Shown here piece by piece: positions 16,689-26,890 of a DNA stretch of 64,000 nucleotides. This stretch comes from Sphingomonas sp. Y57 (GTDB lineage: Bacteria > Pseudomonadota > Alphaproteobacteria > Sphingomonadales > Sphingomonadaceae). Positions within the stretch are counted from its first letter, which is position 1, and each line of letters begins with the position of its first letter. The stretch lies in NCBI RefSeq assembly GCF_001015195.1, contig NZ_LDES01000074.1:53959-117958 (forward strand), in the 5' to 3' direction. The notes under the pieces were generated by a model. It saw nothing but the letters and a program-made list of their open reading frames with translations, searched no databases and was not told the origin of the DNA. A program made the translations under genes and the position numbers.

Positions 16689-17201
16689 TCAATCATCATA
16701 GGCCCGTTCGATCCGCTGCCCGGTCGCGGCATCGATCAGGACTCTGCCGACACCCGCGGCGGTCGCCAGCTCGATCTCGTAGATGCCGCGTCCCTTGCGA
16801 ATCTCGAACTCTACCTCCTTGACCTCGCCCCGACTGTGGCGCTCGAGCGCGACGAGGTGGTCGCTCAGCGGGGCGGCCTTCCCGCCGCTCTGCAGCCTGT
16901 CCTTGTCGAACCAGCTGCGCAGCCAGTTCTCCGCCCGGGGTTTCACCGCCGAGACGAGCTTGCCCGTCCGCGCATCCACGCGCGCGCGGTGCAGCACATG
17001 GCCGCGCACGAGGTCGATCTCATAAACCAGCCGGCCGCCGCTAGTCTCCAGCTCGCCCTCGATCGCCCGCGCGGACAGGCTGCGTTCCGCGACGCCGATC
17101 GCGCGGCTCAGGCCGATAAGCTCCTGCGCGGCGGCCGGAACCGCTACCCCTGCAAGCGCCCCCGCCGCCGCCAGACCGCACAGCCATCGAAACATCGTCA
17201 T
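16689..17201 (-). CDS. Periplasmic PepSY-domain protein
   Basis: A 170-residue exported protein with a signal peptide ending AAAQE near residue 26, then two tandem PepSY-like repeats. The first has VYEIDLVRGHVLHRARVDARTG; the second has IYEIELATAAGVGRVLIDAATG. PepSY domains are thought to modulate proteases or sense peptides and often sit beside two-component genes, as here (30 bases upstream of the regulator). It is likely the first gene of the PepSY-regulator-kinase operon. It follows the glycerophosphotransferase-like gene by 18 bases, so read-through from that gene is possible. Confidence 0.85.
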   Translation of the reverse strand: MTMFRWLCGLAAAGALAGVAVPAAAQELIGLSRAIGVAERSLSARAIEGELETSGGRLVYEIDLVRGHVLHRARVDARTGKLVSAVKPRAENWLRSWFDKDRLQSGGKAAPLSDHLVALERHSRGEVKEVEFEIRKGRGIYEIELATAAGVGRVLIDAATGQRIERAYDD

Positions 17202-17219
17202 TCTCCTTGAACCATGGGA

Positions 17220-18458
17220 TCAGCGCGGTCGCGCACCGATCAAACCTGCGATCGCGGCGGCCGCCCGCCGCGAGTGGCTCTCGCCGTCCCGAAGATCGAA
17301 GGTATCAGCGAAGGCGCGGCGCTGTTCGGCCGCATAATCGCCATGGCGCGCGATCGCCTGGTCGAGGCCTGCGATCAGCATTTCCGGTCCATCGATCACC
17401 GGACCGAAATGCCAGTGCGCATAGTCGGGATCGTCCTGCCAGCCATGGCCGTTGCTGTTGACGAACAGCGCCGGCCGCGGGGTGCGCAGGAACTCGTAAA
17501 CCTGGCTGCTGACGTCGCCGACATAAATGTCGGCGAGCGTGGTGTAACTCATGTCGATCGAGCGATGGCTGCCGAGATCGACATGGACGCCAAGGCATCC
17601 GGCATAGGGGGCGAGCGCTGCCGCTACCGCTGCCCGGCTGCGCCGGCTGTCGCAAAGACGGATATGCGGCGCGACGATCAGGTTGAAACGACCGTCACGC
17701 ACGATCCTGTCGACGATTTCGACGCCATGGCGCGGCCAGGAACCCAGCTTCATCGAGAAATGCGGGTTATAGAGGACGATCGGGCGGTCGTCGGCGAACG
17801 GCGTCCAGTGCGGATCGCGCAGCCGGTCGATCGCTTCGAACTTGGGATAGCCGACCACGGCGTGCGCATCCGGCCGGATCAGTCCTTCGGCCAGCATGCG
17901 ACGGCGCTGCTTCTCGCCCGCGATCAGCGCGAAATCGAACCGGGCGATACGCCGGTCGAAGCCCGCGGCACGATCTCCGGCGCCATGATCGACATGGATC
18001 AGGCGGGGCCGCACGACGCCGAAGCGGCGCATGATCGTAGAGGTCCGTTCGGGCAGCGCGATCGCGTCATAGCGGTTAAGCCGTCGGCGCACGGCCGCCA
18101 GGGTCAGGAGCTTGGGCGGCACGGCGCTGTGCATAAGGTCCGCCATGCGATGGAGCAGCCGCGACCCGATCCGATCGAAACGGAGCAGACGGTGGCTGTC
18201 GCCACATGTCAGCGCGCGGGCGAGGTCGAGATGCGTCGCCGATGCCGACAATATGTCGACCTCGACCTGCCAATCCAGCGCGAGCGCCTCGGCGGTGGTG
18301 ATGCCATGCAGGATCTGGTGCGCCTGGGCGTTGAACAGGAAGGCGACGCGCGGCAACGCCACGTCTGCCGACCGACCCAATCGCGCCCTGTCGTCGCCCG
18401 CCTGATTGGCCGACACGGGACCGATCCCGGACCGCGCGACCATGAGCTGACCTGCCAA
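17220..18458 (-). CDS. CDP-glycerol glycerophosphotransferase-like protein (TagB/SpsB family)
   Basis: A 412-residue cytoplasmic, peripherally membrane-associated protein. Family features include RLIHVDHGAGDRAAGF (conserved His-Gly loop after the first Rossmann domain), VVGYPKFEAID, IVLYNPHFSMKLGSWPRHG (the His of the NPHF-like motif), and near the C-terminus YTTLADIYVGDVSSQVYEFL, equivalent to the DYSS motif, followed by HWHFGPVIDG. Such enzymes polymerise glycerol- or ribitol-phosphate in Gram-positives; in Gram-negatives they are linked to capsules. TTG 18458 is preferred (AGGAG seven bases upstream); ATG 18443 with CAGG is the alternative. The donor is not proven, so a transferase for another CDP- or UDP-linked group is equally possible. 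Confidence 0.72.
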   Translation of the reverse strand: MAGQLMVARSGIGPVSANQAGDDRARLGRSADVALPRVAFLFNAQAHQILHGITTAEALALDWQVEVDILSASATHLDLARALTCGDSHRLLRFDRIGSRLLHRMADLMHSAVPPKLLTLAAVRRRLNRYDAIALPERTSTIMRRFGVVRPRLIHVDHGAGDRAAGFDRRIARFDFALIAGEKQRRRMLAEGLIRPDAHAVVGYPKFEAIDRLRDPHWTPFADDRPIVLYNPHFSMKLGSWPRHGVEIVDRIVRDGRFNLIVAPHIRLCDSRRSRAAVAAALAPYAGCLGVHVDLGSHRSIDMSYTTLADIYVGDVSSQVYEFLRTPRPALFVNSNGHGWQDDPDYAHWHFGPVIDGPEMLIAGLDQAIARHGDYAAEQRRAFADTFDLRDGESHSRRAAAAIAGLIGARPR

Positions 18459-18551
18459 ACCCGATCTCCTCGTTTAACCAGGAGGCGGATAGCGGGCAGG
18501 CTTATAGACCGGATGGCGCCAAGATTTGATTTTCGCAATGTGCCGGCGCGA

Positions 18552-19985
18552 TCACTCCCAGCCGAGGCCGAGCGCCTTTTCGAGGGCGATGAAGTCGGTC
18601 GTCATCTGCGCCTTGGCCTGGATCAGCGCCTGATCGGCCGCGATGCGCTGCCGTTCGGCATCAAGCAACTCGATCCGCGTCGCGGTGCCGGCGTCGAAGC
18701 GCTGGCGTACCAGTGTCGCGCTGGTGTCGGCCGAAGCCTTGCTGCGCGCGGCGGTGACCACTGCCTGGCGCCGCGCGCCGTAACGGGACAAGGCATCCTC
18801 CGCATCACGGAGCGCGGCGAGGACCGCCGACCGATATTGGGCTGCGGCCTCGTCGCGTGCGCCCTCCGCCTGACCGACCCGCGCGGCGTTGCGGCCGAAG
18901 TCCAGGAAGTTCCAGCTGAGCTGCGGCACCGCCACCGCCGCCAGCTTGTCGGGATCGATCACGTCGCCGACGCTGGTGCCGCCGAGGCCGATCAATCCGA
19001 GGAAGCTGAGGCGCGGGAAGGCGGCCGCCTTGGCGACGCCGATCTTCGCGGTCGAGGCGGCGAGCTTACGCTCGGCCGCCCGCACGTCGGGGCGTCGCTG
19101 GAGCAACGCGGCGGGATCGCCGACGGCCACTTCGGCAGGAGGCAGCGGGACCGCGCCCGGATCGGCCAACAGGCCATCGAGCGCTCCCGGTACCTCTCCA
19201 ATCAAGGTCGCGAGCGCATTGCGATAGGCGTCATATTCGGCGCTGAGCGGCAGCACCGCCGCGTTGGACTGCTCGACCTGGCTCCGCTGCCGTTCGACGT
19301 CCAGGGTAGAGGCCGCGCCCCGATCGCGCCGCTGTGCAGTGAGCTCGAAGATGGCACGCTGCTTCTCAGCCGATTCGCGGGCAAGTGCCAGCCGGTGCTG
19401 GCGATCGCGCAGCGCGACATAGGCCTGGGCCACTTCAGCGGCGAGGCTCACCCGGGCGTCGGCGAGATTGGCCTCTGCCGCGCCCAGCGAAGCGCGCGCC
19501 GCCTCCAGATTGCGCCGCTGGCCGCCGAACAGGTCGATCTCCCAGCTCGCATCGAAGCCGACGTTGTAGAAGTTGAGCGATTCCTCGTCCCCGCCCGTGC
19601 CGCCGCCGCCGTTCCCGTTAGAGGAACCGAGGTCCACACCGGGCACGCGGGCGTGGACATAGACGGCCGACGCGTTCGCCTTGGGCAGGGAATTGGCGCG
19701 CTCCAGGCCAAGCGCCGCGCGCGCCTGGTTGAGACGTGCCTGCGCGATCGCGACGCTGGGACTACCCGCCAGCGCGCGCCGTTCAAGTTCGTCGAGCACC
19801 GGATCGCCCAGGGCGGTCCACCATTCCGCCGCGGCGGGCGCCTGCGGGGTGGCATCGCCGTCGCCGCGCGCGAACGCGGCGGGAGGCGTCGCGGCCCCTG
19901 CCGAGACGGGGCCGTCATAATCGGGCCCGACCGTGCAGCCGGCCAGCAAGGTCATCGGCACCAGCCAGAGGGGAAAACGCATCAT
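18552..19985 (-). CDS. Outer-membrane efflux lipoprotein, NodT/TolC family
   Basis: A 477-residue outer-membrane channel of the NodT family. It has a lipoprotein signal peptide with lipobox LLAGC (Cys about residue 16) followed by TVGPDYDGP, typical of these factors. Two repeated outer-membrane efflux domains follow: the first contains QARLNQARAALGLERANSLP, the second ending in ARVGQAEGARDEAAAQY. It starts five bases after emrB, with GAGG three bases before ATG 19985 (or six before the adjacent ATG 19982). It is the third gene of a self-contained emrA-emrB-channel operon, so the exporter carries its own dedicated channel rather than relying on a shared TolC. Confidence 0.92.
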   Translation of the reverse strand: MMRFPLWLVPMTLLAGCTVGPDYDGPVSAGAATPPAAFARGDGDATPQAPAAAEWWTALGDPVLDELERRALAGSPSVAIAQARLNQARAALGLERANSLPKANASAVYVHARVPGVDLGSSNGNGGGGTGGDEESLNFYNVGFDASWEIDLFGGQRRNLEAARASLGAAEANLADARVSLAAEVAQAYVALRDRQHRLALARESAEKQRAIFELTAQRRDRGAASTLDVERQRSQVEQSNAAVLPLSAEYDAYRNALATLIGEVPGALDGLLADPGAVPLPPAEVAVGDPAALLQRRPDVRAAERKLAASTAKIGVAKAAAFPRLSFLGLIGLGGTSVGDVIDPDKLAAVAVPQLSWNFLDFGRNAARVGQAEGARDEAAAQYRSAVLAALRDAEDALSRYGARRQAVVTAARSKASADTSATLVRQRFDAGTATRIELLDAERQRIAADQALIQAKAQMTTDFIALEKALGLGWE

Positions 19986-19990
19986 CAACC

Positions 19991-21562
19991 TCAATGCATC
20001 GCGATGGACTGCCCCTTGGGCAGCGGTCGGAGGAGCAGGACAAGCGGCATCACGCAGAGGATGCCAACCGTCATCAGCCAGAAGATATCGTTGAAGGTCA
20101 TCACCAAGGCATCGCGCTGGATCGTGCCGGCCAGGGTGCGCATTGCCGCCTCCGCGTCGCCAAGCGCATGGGTCAGCCCGGCCAGATAATCCTGGACACC
20201 CCCGGAATTGGCGTTGAGCGTTTCCTCTATGCGACGGTTGTGGAGCCATTGCCGCTGGTCCTGGACGATCGCGATACCGGCGAGCGCGAAGGATCCACCG
20301 AGGTTGCGCATCGCGTTGAACAGGCCCGCCGCATCGCCAGCATCCTCCGCACTGACCGAGGCGATCGCCGCCTGGTTGAGGAACAGGAAGGCCATGATCG
20401 TGCCGACGCCGCGCAGAAGCTGGCTGTCGACGAAGGCGGAACCGTCCGACTGCGCGCTGAGCGCGGTGTCGATGCCGCAGCTGGTCGCCATGATCGCGAG
20501 ACCGATGCCCACCGCGATGCGGATGTCGACATAGCGGATCAGCAAGGGCGTGAAAGGCATAAGCAGCAGGCTGGGAATGCCGGAGATCAGCACGATCTTA
20601 CCCGCCTGAAGCGCGTTATAGCCGGCGATCGCGGAAAGGAACTGGGGGATCACGTAGGAAGTCCCGTACAGCATCATGCCGATCACGATCGCCATGACCG
20701 CGACGGCGCCGAACTGACGATCAAGCAGGAGCCGCAGCTTGATCACCGGTCGCCTTGCGATGAACTGCCCCGCCAGCAGCGAGATGAAGCCGAAGGCCGC
20801 GATGATCGAAACCTGCACGATCACCTCGCTCTCGAACCATTGCTCGCGCTGCCCTTCCTCAAGCACCACGGTCAGACCACCGAGGCCGAGCGCCAACCCC
20901 GCGATGCCGAGCCAGTCGGCATGGAGCAGCTCGCTCAACCGCGCCTTCTGGTGCGGCATCGTCAGCAGCAGCAGCGCGATCAGCAGGATACCGATCGGCA
21001 AATTGAGGAAGAAGGCATAGTGCCAGCTGATATTTTCAGTGAGCCAGCCGCCGATCAGCGGCCCCAGCACCGGGCCGAGGATCGCGGTCACGCCGAACAG
21101 CGCGTTGCCAACGGGCTGCTGCTCGCGCGGCAGGCGGGTGGCAATGATCGTCATCGCCGTGGGGATCAGGGCGCCGCCGGTGAAGCCCTGCCCCACCCGG
21201 CCGATGATCATCGCCGTCAGATTGGTGGAAAAGCCGCACATCATCGAGAAGCCGGTGAACAGCGTGGCTGCCACGATCAGCAGGGTGCGGAGGCCCAGGA
21301 CGCGTTCGAGCCAGGCGGACAAGGGAATGATGACGATCTCGGCAACCAGATAGGATGTCGCGATCCACGTGCCTTCGGTGCCGCTCGCACCGATTTCCCC
21401 CTGGATGGTGGGCAGCGAGGAGTTGACGATCGAGATATCGAGCGTCGCCATCATCGCACCGAGACTGCCGGCGATCACCGCCAGCCAGGCGCTGGCGTCC
21501 GCGCGCTGCGCAGGCGCACCCGCCGCCGGAGCCGTGCGGCCGTCAGCGGCGGCCGCGCTCAT
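19991..21562 (-). CDS. emrB: MFS multidrug exporter, EmrB/QacA (DHA2) family
   Basis: A 523-residue, 14-helix proton-driven drug exporter in the inner membrane. The family motif LDISIVNSSLPTIQGEIGAS lies in helix 1. The loop between helices 4 and 5 carries MIIGRVGQGFTGGALIPTAM, and the helix-5 proline/glycine-rich motif C is LGPVLGPLIGGWL. It overlaps the emrA stop by four bases and is followed by the outer-membrane channel gene five bases on. EmrB works with the EmrA adaptor to move hydrophobic drugs to the channel. Substrates cannot be read from sequence. Confidence 0.94.
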   Translation of the reverse strand: MSAAAADGRTAPAAGAPAQRADASAWLAVIAGSLGAMMATLDISIVNSSLPTIQGEIGASGTEGTWIATSYLVAEIVIIPLSAWLERVLGLRTLLIVAATLFTGFSMMCGFSTNLTAMIIGRVGQGFTGGALIPTAMTIIATRLPREQQPVGNALFGVTAILGPVLGPLIGGWLTENISWHYAFFLNLPIGILLIALLLLTMPHQKARLSELLHADWLGIAGLALGLGGLTVVLEEGQREQWFESEVIVQVSIIAAFGFISLLAGQFIARRPVIKLRLLLDRQFGAVAVMAIVIGMMLYGTSYVIPQFLSAIAGYNALQAGKIVLISGIPSLLLMPFTPLLIRYVDIRIAVGIGLAIMATSCGIDTALSAQSDGSAFVDSQLLRGVGTIMAFLFLNQAAIASVSAEDAGDAAGLFNAMRNLGGSFALAGIAIVQDQRQWLHNRRIEETLNANSGGVQDYLAGLTHALGDAEAAMRTLAGTIQRDALVMTFNDIFWLMTVGILCVMPLVLLLRPLPKGQSIAMH

Positions 21563-22716
21563 CGAGCGACCCGGTCATTATGACGTTCCTGTTCTTCGCG
21601 GACCCGATCGGCGGCGCCCTTGGCAGAGCGCGTGTCGACCGTAACTTCGACCGACATGCCGGGGACGAGCAAAGCGCGGGTTTCCGGGCCGGGGTTGATC
21701 GCTATACGAACGGGCACACGCTGGACGATCTTGGTAAAGTTCCCGGTCGCGTTCTGCGGCGGGAGAATCGAGAATTGCGCGCCGGTGCCGGGCGAGATGC
21801 TGGCGATCCGGCCGGGGATGTCGACGCCGGGCAGCGCGTCCACCTCGACCTTGACCGGCTGACCGACGCGCATCAGGCCCAGCTGGGTCTCCTTGAAGTT
21901 CGCCTCGATATAGGCGTCGCGTGTCGGCACGACGCTCATCATCCGGGTGCCGGCCTGGACGAACTGCCCCTGCCGCACCGCCTTGTCGCCGATCTTGCCG
22001 TCGACCGAAGCACGGACGATCGTCGCCTCCACATTGGTGCTGGCGGCGGCGAGCTGGGCACGAGCGGCCTCGCCCTGCGCCTGCGCCTGGCGCACCTGGG
22101 CGCGCAGGGTGGCGACGCGGCGCTGCGCGCTGGTGAGCGAAGCCCTGGCCGCGCTGAGCTTGGCATTGGCAAGCGCTGCCTGGTTGCGGAGCTGGGAAAG
22201 CTTCTCGCGCGTCTCCGCCCCGCTTTCGGCAAGCGGCTTGTAGCGGTCATACTCGGCCTGCGCGAAGGCGGCATCGGCCGCAGCGGCGGCTACGTCGGCC
22301 TGAGCCCGCGCGATCGCCGCCTGCTGCTCGCCCATCTCCGCGTCGACGCCGGCGGCGTTGGCGCTCGCGACGTCGATCTGCGCCCGGGACTGCGCGGCCT
22401 GCGCCCGATAATCCCGGGGATCGATGCGGACGAGCGGCTGACCGGCCTTCACCGTCTGGTTCTCGATTACGAAGACCTGATCGACATAGCCGGAGACCTT
22501 CGGCGCGACAGTGACGACATCGGCCTGCACATAGGCATCGTTGGTCGATTGCTGGAAGCGGCCATAGAGATGGTAGCGAAGGAAGCCCAGCACCGCGCCG
22601 ATGGCCAGCACCGCAACGGCGATCAGCAATATCCGGCGGACGCGCGGATTCTGGAGAGGCGACGCCTTGCCTTCCTCATTCTCGGAAGAGGCGAGCTGGA
22701 CGCTGTCGTTGCTCAT
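21559..22716 (-). CDS. emrA: EmrA-type membrane fusion (HlyD family) adaptor
   Basis: A 385-residue periplasmic adaptor. A cytoplasmic N-terminus of about 30 residues precedes one membrane helix (about 31-50). The lipoyl half-motif DVVTVAPKVSGYVDQVFVIE follows, then a 140-residue Ala/Gln-rich coiled-coil hairpin and the second half-motif SVDGKIGDKAVRQGQFVQAG. A beta-barrel ends with ATGNFTKIVQRVPVRI. It is the first gene of the emrA-emrB-channel operon, divergent from the MarR gene with only 82 bases between starts. Regulation by that MarR is inferred from the arrangement and the dyad at 22762. Confidence 0.93.
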   Translation of the reverse strand: MSNDSVQLASSENEEGKASPLQNPRVRRILLIAVAVLAIGAVLGFLRYHLYGRFQQSTNDAYVQADVVTVAPKVSGYVDQVFVIENQTVKAGQPLVRIDPRDYRAQAAQSRAQIDVASANAAGVDAEMGEQQAAIARAQADVAAAAADAAFAQAEYDRYKPLAESGAETREKLSQLRNQAALANAKLSAARASLTSAQRRVATLRAQVRQAQAQGEAARAQLAAASTNVEATIVRASVDGKIGDKAVRQGQFVQAGTRMMSVVPTRDAYIEANFKETQLGLMRVGQPVKVEVDALPGVDIPGRIASISPGTGAQFSILPPQNATGNFTKIVQRVPVRIAINPGPETRALLVPGMSVEVTVDTRSAKGAADRVREEQERHNDRVAR

Positions 22717-22761
22717 CGGGATGTCCGTATCTCAATAGGGTGGCGCGCCATATGCTCGCGC

Positions 22762-22777
22762 TTGCAGCATAATGCAA
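22762..22777. promoter_or_regulatory. Candidate MarR operator between emrA and the marR-type gene
   Basis: TTGCA-N6-TGCAA is a 16-base perfect dyad with 5-bp arms (22762-22766 and 22773-22777). It lies centrally in the 82-base divergent spacer. MarR-family proteins are symmetric winged-helix dimers that bind dyads of about this size, typically in such spacers. The assignment is inferred. Confidence 0.6.
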
Positions 22778-22786
22778 TACCATGTT

Positions 22787-22800
22787 ATGAGGTTCCTCAT
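22787..22800. promoter_or_regulatory. Second inverted repeat covering the marR start region
   Basis: ATGAGG-TT-CCTCAT is a perfect 14-base inverted repeat that contains the Shine-Dalgarno GAGG (22789-22792) and the first two bases of the ATG at 22799. In DNA it could be a second operator; in RNA a six-bp hairpin could hide the ribosome site. Confidence 0.35.
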
Positions 22801-23251
22801 GAAAGTGGACGACGAAGAACTGATCACGGGGCTCGCCAAGGCCTATATGCTGATGCATCGGCGCGTGAACCGGGCAATGACCAAGCAGGGCGCGTCGCTC
22901 GCACGCACCAAGATGCTCGCCTATGTGCGCAAGGCGGGTGGGTCGGCACGCGCCGCCGACATCGCGGATATGTTCGATCTGGCGCCCCGCACCGTGACCG
23001 AATCCCTCGACTCGCTCGAACGCGACCAACTGATCGTGCGCGCGTCCGATCCGCAGGACCGACGGGTCAAGCGGTTGGCCATCACCCCCCTTGGGGAGAG
23101 CGCCATTGCCGCAACCGAGCCGCTTCGCCGGGAATTGATGGCGGAAATCTGCGCGGTCCTGTCGGAGAGCGACCGGCTCCACCTCCACGACATTCTTGGC
23201 CGCCTCGTCGCCTCGCTCTCCGAGCCGGACGATGTTGTGGATTGTGGATAA
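22799..23251 (+). CDS. MarR family transcriptional regulator
   Basis: A regulator of about 150 residues from the ATG at 22799 (MKVDDEELITGLAKAYMLMH). The winged helix-turn-helix spans about residues 45-110: SLARTKMLAYVRKAGGS, AADIADMFDLAPRTVTESL (recognition helix) and the wing SDPQDRRVKRLAITPLGE with the conserved Asp-Arg-Arg. The start is chosen because GAGG lies six bases upstream; ATG 22772 and 22787 are in frame without such a site. It is divergent from the emrA operon, so it probably represses it and itself. The C-terminal dimerisation helix is present. Confidence 0.9.
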   Translation: MKVDDEELITGLAKAYMLMHRRVNRAMTKQGASLARTKMLAYVRKAGGSARAADIADMFDLAPRTVTESLDSLERDQLIVRASDPQDRRVKRLAITPLGESAIAATEPLRRELMAEICAVLSESDRLHLHDILGRLVASLSEPDDVVDCG

Positions 23252-23317
23252 TGTGATAAGCTTCCGGTTCGGCCGATCGCGTGAAAACAGCGCGACGGCA
23301 GGCATCGGGAGAGTCGT

Positions 23318-23425
23318 ATGGAACGGGTCAATCCTGGTTTCTGCGAATGCAGCTGTCGTCTGCTGGCGCTATGCAGCGCCGCCGCCATCGGCGTGACCGC
23401 GCTGGCCTATCTCGCCCTGGGCTGA
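23318..23425 (+). CDS. Possible small membrane peptide, 35 residues
   Basis: ATG 23318 with GGGAG six bases upstream opens a 35-residue frame. It has a Cys-rich start (MERVNPGFCECSCRLL) and a hydrophobic helix ending AYLALG. It lies alone between the MarR gene and the minus-strand SDR gene. No homologue is recognised. The good ribosome site is the main support, and the frame could be fortuitous. Confidence 0.35.
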   Translation: MERVNPGFCECSCRLLALCSAAAIGVTALAYLALG

Positions 23426-23457
23426 TCGGCCTCCGGTCTTCCTTCCCGTCGGGCAGC

Positions 23458-23473
23458 CCCGGCTTTCGCCGGG
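23458..23473. terminator. GC hairpin, possible terminator of the SDR gene or REP-like remnant
   Basis: CCCGGC-TTTC-GCCGGG forms a 6-bp stem with a tetraloop, ten bases beyond the SDR stop. There is no clear T-run on either strand. The surrounding words resemble the ends of the dispersed hairpin repeats found in many alphaproteobacterial genomes. Confidence 0.35.
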
Positions 23474-23482
23474 ACCATTCCA

Positions 23483-24253
23483 TCAATTCCCGGCCTTACG
23501 CGCTGCATGCGCGAAGGCATTGAGCTGCTCCAGCGTCTCCGCAAAACGACCCTCGGCTTCGGCCCGGCGCAGGAAGCCGACCCGCTCCACCAGGATTTCG
23601 GGTGGCGTCGGCTGTCGCGAAAACAGCTCCATCACCTCGTCGACGAAAGCGCCGAGCGGCATATAGCCGGGCCGGTCGGACTGGCCCGGGGTCAGCTCGG
23701 TCTGCACCGCGGGCGGCACCAGCTCAATCACCTCCACCTTGTCCCTCAGCGCCTCACGCAGCGCGACCGTATAGGAATGGAGCGCCGCCTTGGTCGCATT
23801 GTAGGTCGGGGTGGTAACCAGCGGCACGAAGGCGAGGCCCGACGTGACATTGACGATGGCGGCCCCATCCCGCGTCGCCAGATGATCGATCAGTCCGTCG
23901 ATCATGCGGATCGGCCCCAGCAGATTGGCGGTGATCGTCGCCTCGGCATCGGCAAGGTCACGCGCGCGGTCGGGTGTTTCGAACCGCATGATCCCGGCGT
24001 TGTTGATCAGGACGTTGAGTCCGGGATGTTCGGCGACGAGCCGCCGGGTGAAGGCCGCGATCGAGGCCGGGTCCTCGACGTCGAGCTGCATCGCCGCCAT
24101 GTTCGCACGCCCCTTGATGGTCGCCTCAAGCACGTCGAGGCGGCGACCCGCGACGACGACCGTGTTGCCCAGATCGTGAAAGCGATGCGCGAGCGCAGCG
24201 CCGATGCCCGATCCGCCGCCGGTGATGAGGATGGTGTTGCCGTCGAGCTTCAT
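23483..24253 (-). CDS. Short-chain dehydrogenase/reductase, DltE-like
   Basis: A 256-residue classical SDR: TGGGSGIG cofactor loop at about residues 11-18, NNAG at about 88-91, catalytic Ser in VNVTSG, and the catalytic Tyr/Lys pair in PTYNATKAALHSY. An Arg after the second beta strand (VVVAGRR) favours NADP(H). It is cytoplasmic, and the substrate is unknown. ATG 24253 has AAGGAG eight bases upstream. It is divergent from an HxlR regulator gene (start 24356), an arrangement widespread in proteobacteria in which the regulator responds to electrophiles or quinones. Autonomous two-gene unit. Confidence 0.9.
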   Translation of the reverse strand: MKLDGNTILITGGGSGIGAALAHRFHDLGNTVVVAGRRLDVLEATIKGRANMAAMQLDVEDPASIAAFTRRLVAEHPGLNVLINNAGIMRFETPDRARDLADAEATITANLLGPIRMIDGLIDHLATRDGAAIVNVTSGLAFVPLVTTPTYNATKAALHSYTVALREALRDKVEVIELVPPAVQTELTPGQSDRPGYMPLGAFVDEVMELFSRQPTPPEILVERVGFLRRAEAEGRFAETLEQLNAFAHAARKAGN

Positions 24254-24303
24254 GAAGCTGCTCCTTTTCAAAGCTACGGCTGGTCCATTTAGCCCAAGAG
24301 TCT

Positions 24304-24317
24304 CTTCTGGAAAGAAG
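24304..24317. promoter_or_regulatory. Inverted repeat in SDR/HxlR divergent spacer
   Basis: CTTCT-GGAA-AGAAG gives perfect 5-bp arms. A TATACT at 24332-24337 could be the -10 of the HxlR gene, which places the dyad over its -35 region. This is a plausible operator position for autoregulation. Confidence 0.35.
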
Positions 24318-24355
24318 GCACCCAAAAGAATTATACTTACCCAGAGGAGACTATC

Positions 24356-24781
24356 GTGACGAACCGCCTTCCCTTCAACCAGGACACGATCGAGCGTGCC
24401 GAGCGGATGGCCCGCGCCACGCCGCCCGACACGGTCGATCCCAAGGTCGAGGCGTTGGTCACCGGGCTGATCGGACGGGTCGCCGACAAATGGACGATGA
24501 TCCTGCTGGAGCTGCTGACCGAGCATGGCGAGCTGCGCTTCACCCAGCTTCGCCGGCTCGCTCCAGGGATCAGCCAGAAAATGCTGACCCAGACGCTGCG
24601 CCAGATGGAGCGCGACGGCATGGTGACGCGGACCGTCCACGCGGTGGTGCCGCCACGGGTCGACTATCGGCTGACCGATCTGGGCGGGACGCTCAGCGCG
24701 GCCTTCTGCGGCGTCTGGATCTGGGCGGAGGAGAATCTCGGCCGGGTCGAAGCCGCGCGGCGAACCTTCGACGGACGCTGA
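24356..24781 (+). CDS. HxlR family transcriptional regulator
   Basis: A 141-residue winged-helix regulator of the HxlR/MarR-like group. KWTMILLELLTEHGELRFTQ and LRRLAPGISQKMLTQTLRQME are the helix-turn-helix, and the wing is MVTRTVHAVVPPRVDYRLTDLG, with the Pro-Pro-Arg-Val-Asp-Tyr motif of the family. It starts at GTG 24356, with GAGGAG six to seven bases upstream. It has no Cys near the N-terminus, unlike redox-sensing HypR or QorR types. It is divergent from the SDR gene, its likely target. Confidence 0.9.
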   Translation: MTNRLPFNQDTIERAERMARATPPDTVDPKVEALVTGLIGRVADKWTMILLELLTEHGELRFTQLRRLAPGISQKMLTQTLRQMERDGMVTRTVHAVVPPRVDYRLTDLGGTLSAAFCGVWIWAEENLGRVEAARRTFDGR

Positions 24782-24788
24782 AACGGAA

Positions 24789-24817
24789 AAGGCCGCGCCC
24801 TTGCGGGGCACGGCCTT
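24789..24817. terminator. Bidirectional terminator between the HxlR gene and ftsH
   Basis: AAGGCCG...CGGCCTT with an inner GCCC/GGGC extension forms a stem of about 11 bp, eight bases after the HxlR stop and 21 bases beyond the ftsH stop on the other strand. Short A/T tracts flank it on both sides. Confidence 0.65.
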
Positions 24818-24838
24818 ATCTATGCCATGGATGGAACG

Positions 24839-26797
<1,959 letters not shown>

Positions 26798-26890
26798 CGA
26801 TCAATTCCGCCTTTCGCGGGATTAGGGTCCAGACCCAGATAGGCATCGCCGCATTAATAACAATGGAACAGATCGGAAGGCTCCCCGCGA

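Noticed and set aside
17214..20189. A 991-codon open frame on the plus strand
   Set aside because: It lies antisense to the glycerophosphotransferase-like gene and the NodT channel gene, both with clear family motifs. Its product is Arg/Gly/Asp-rich without recognisable domains, as expected of shadow frames in GC-rich DNA.
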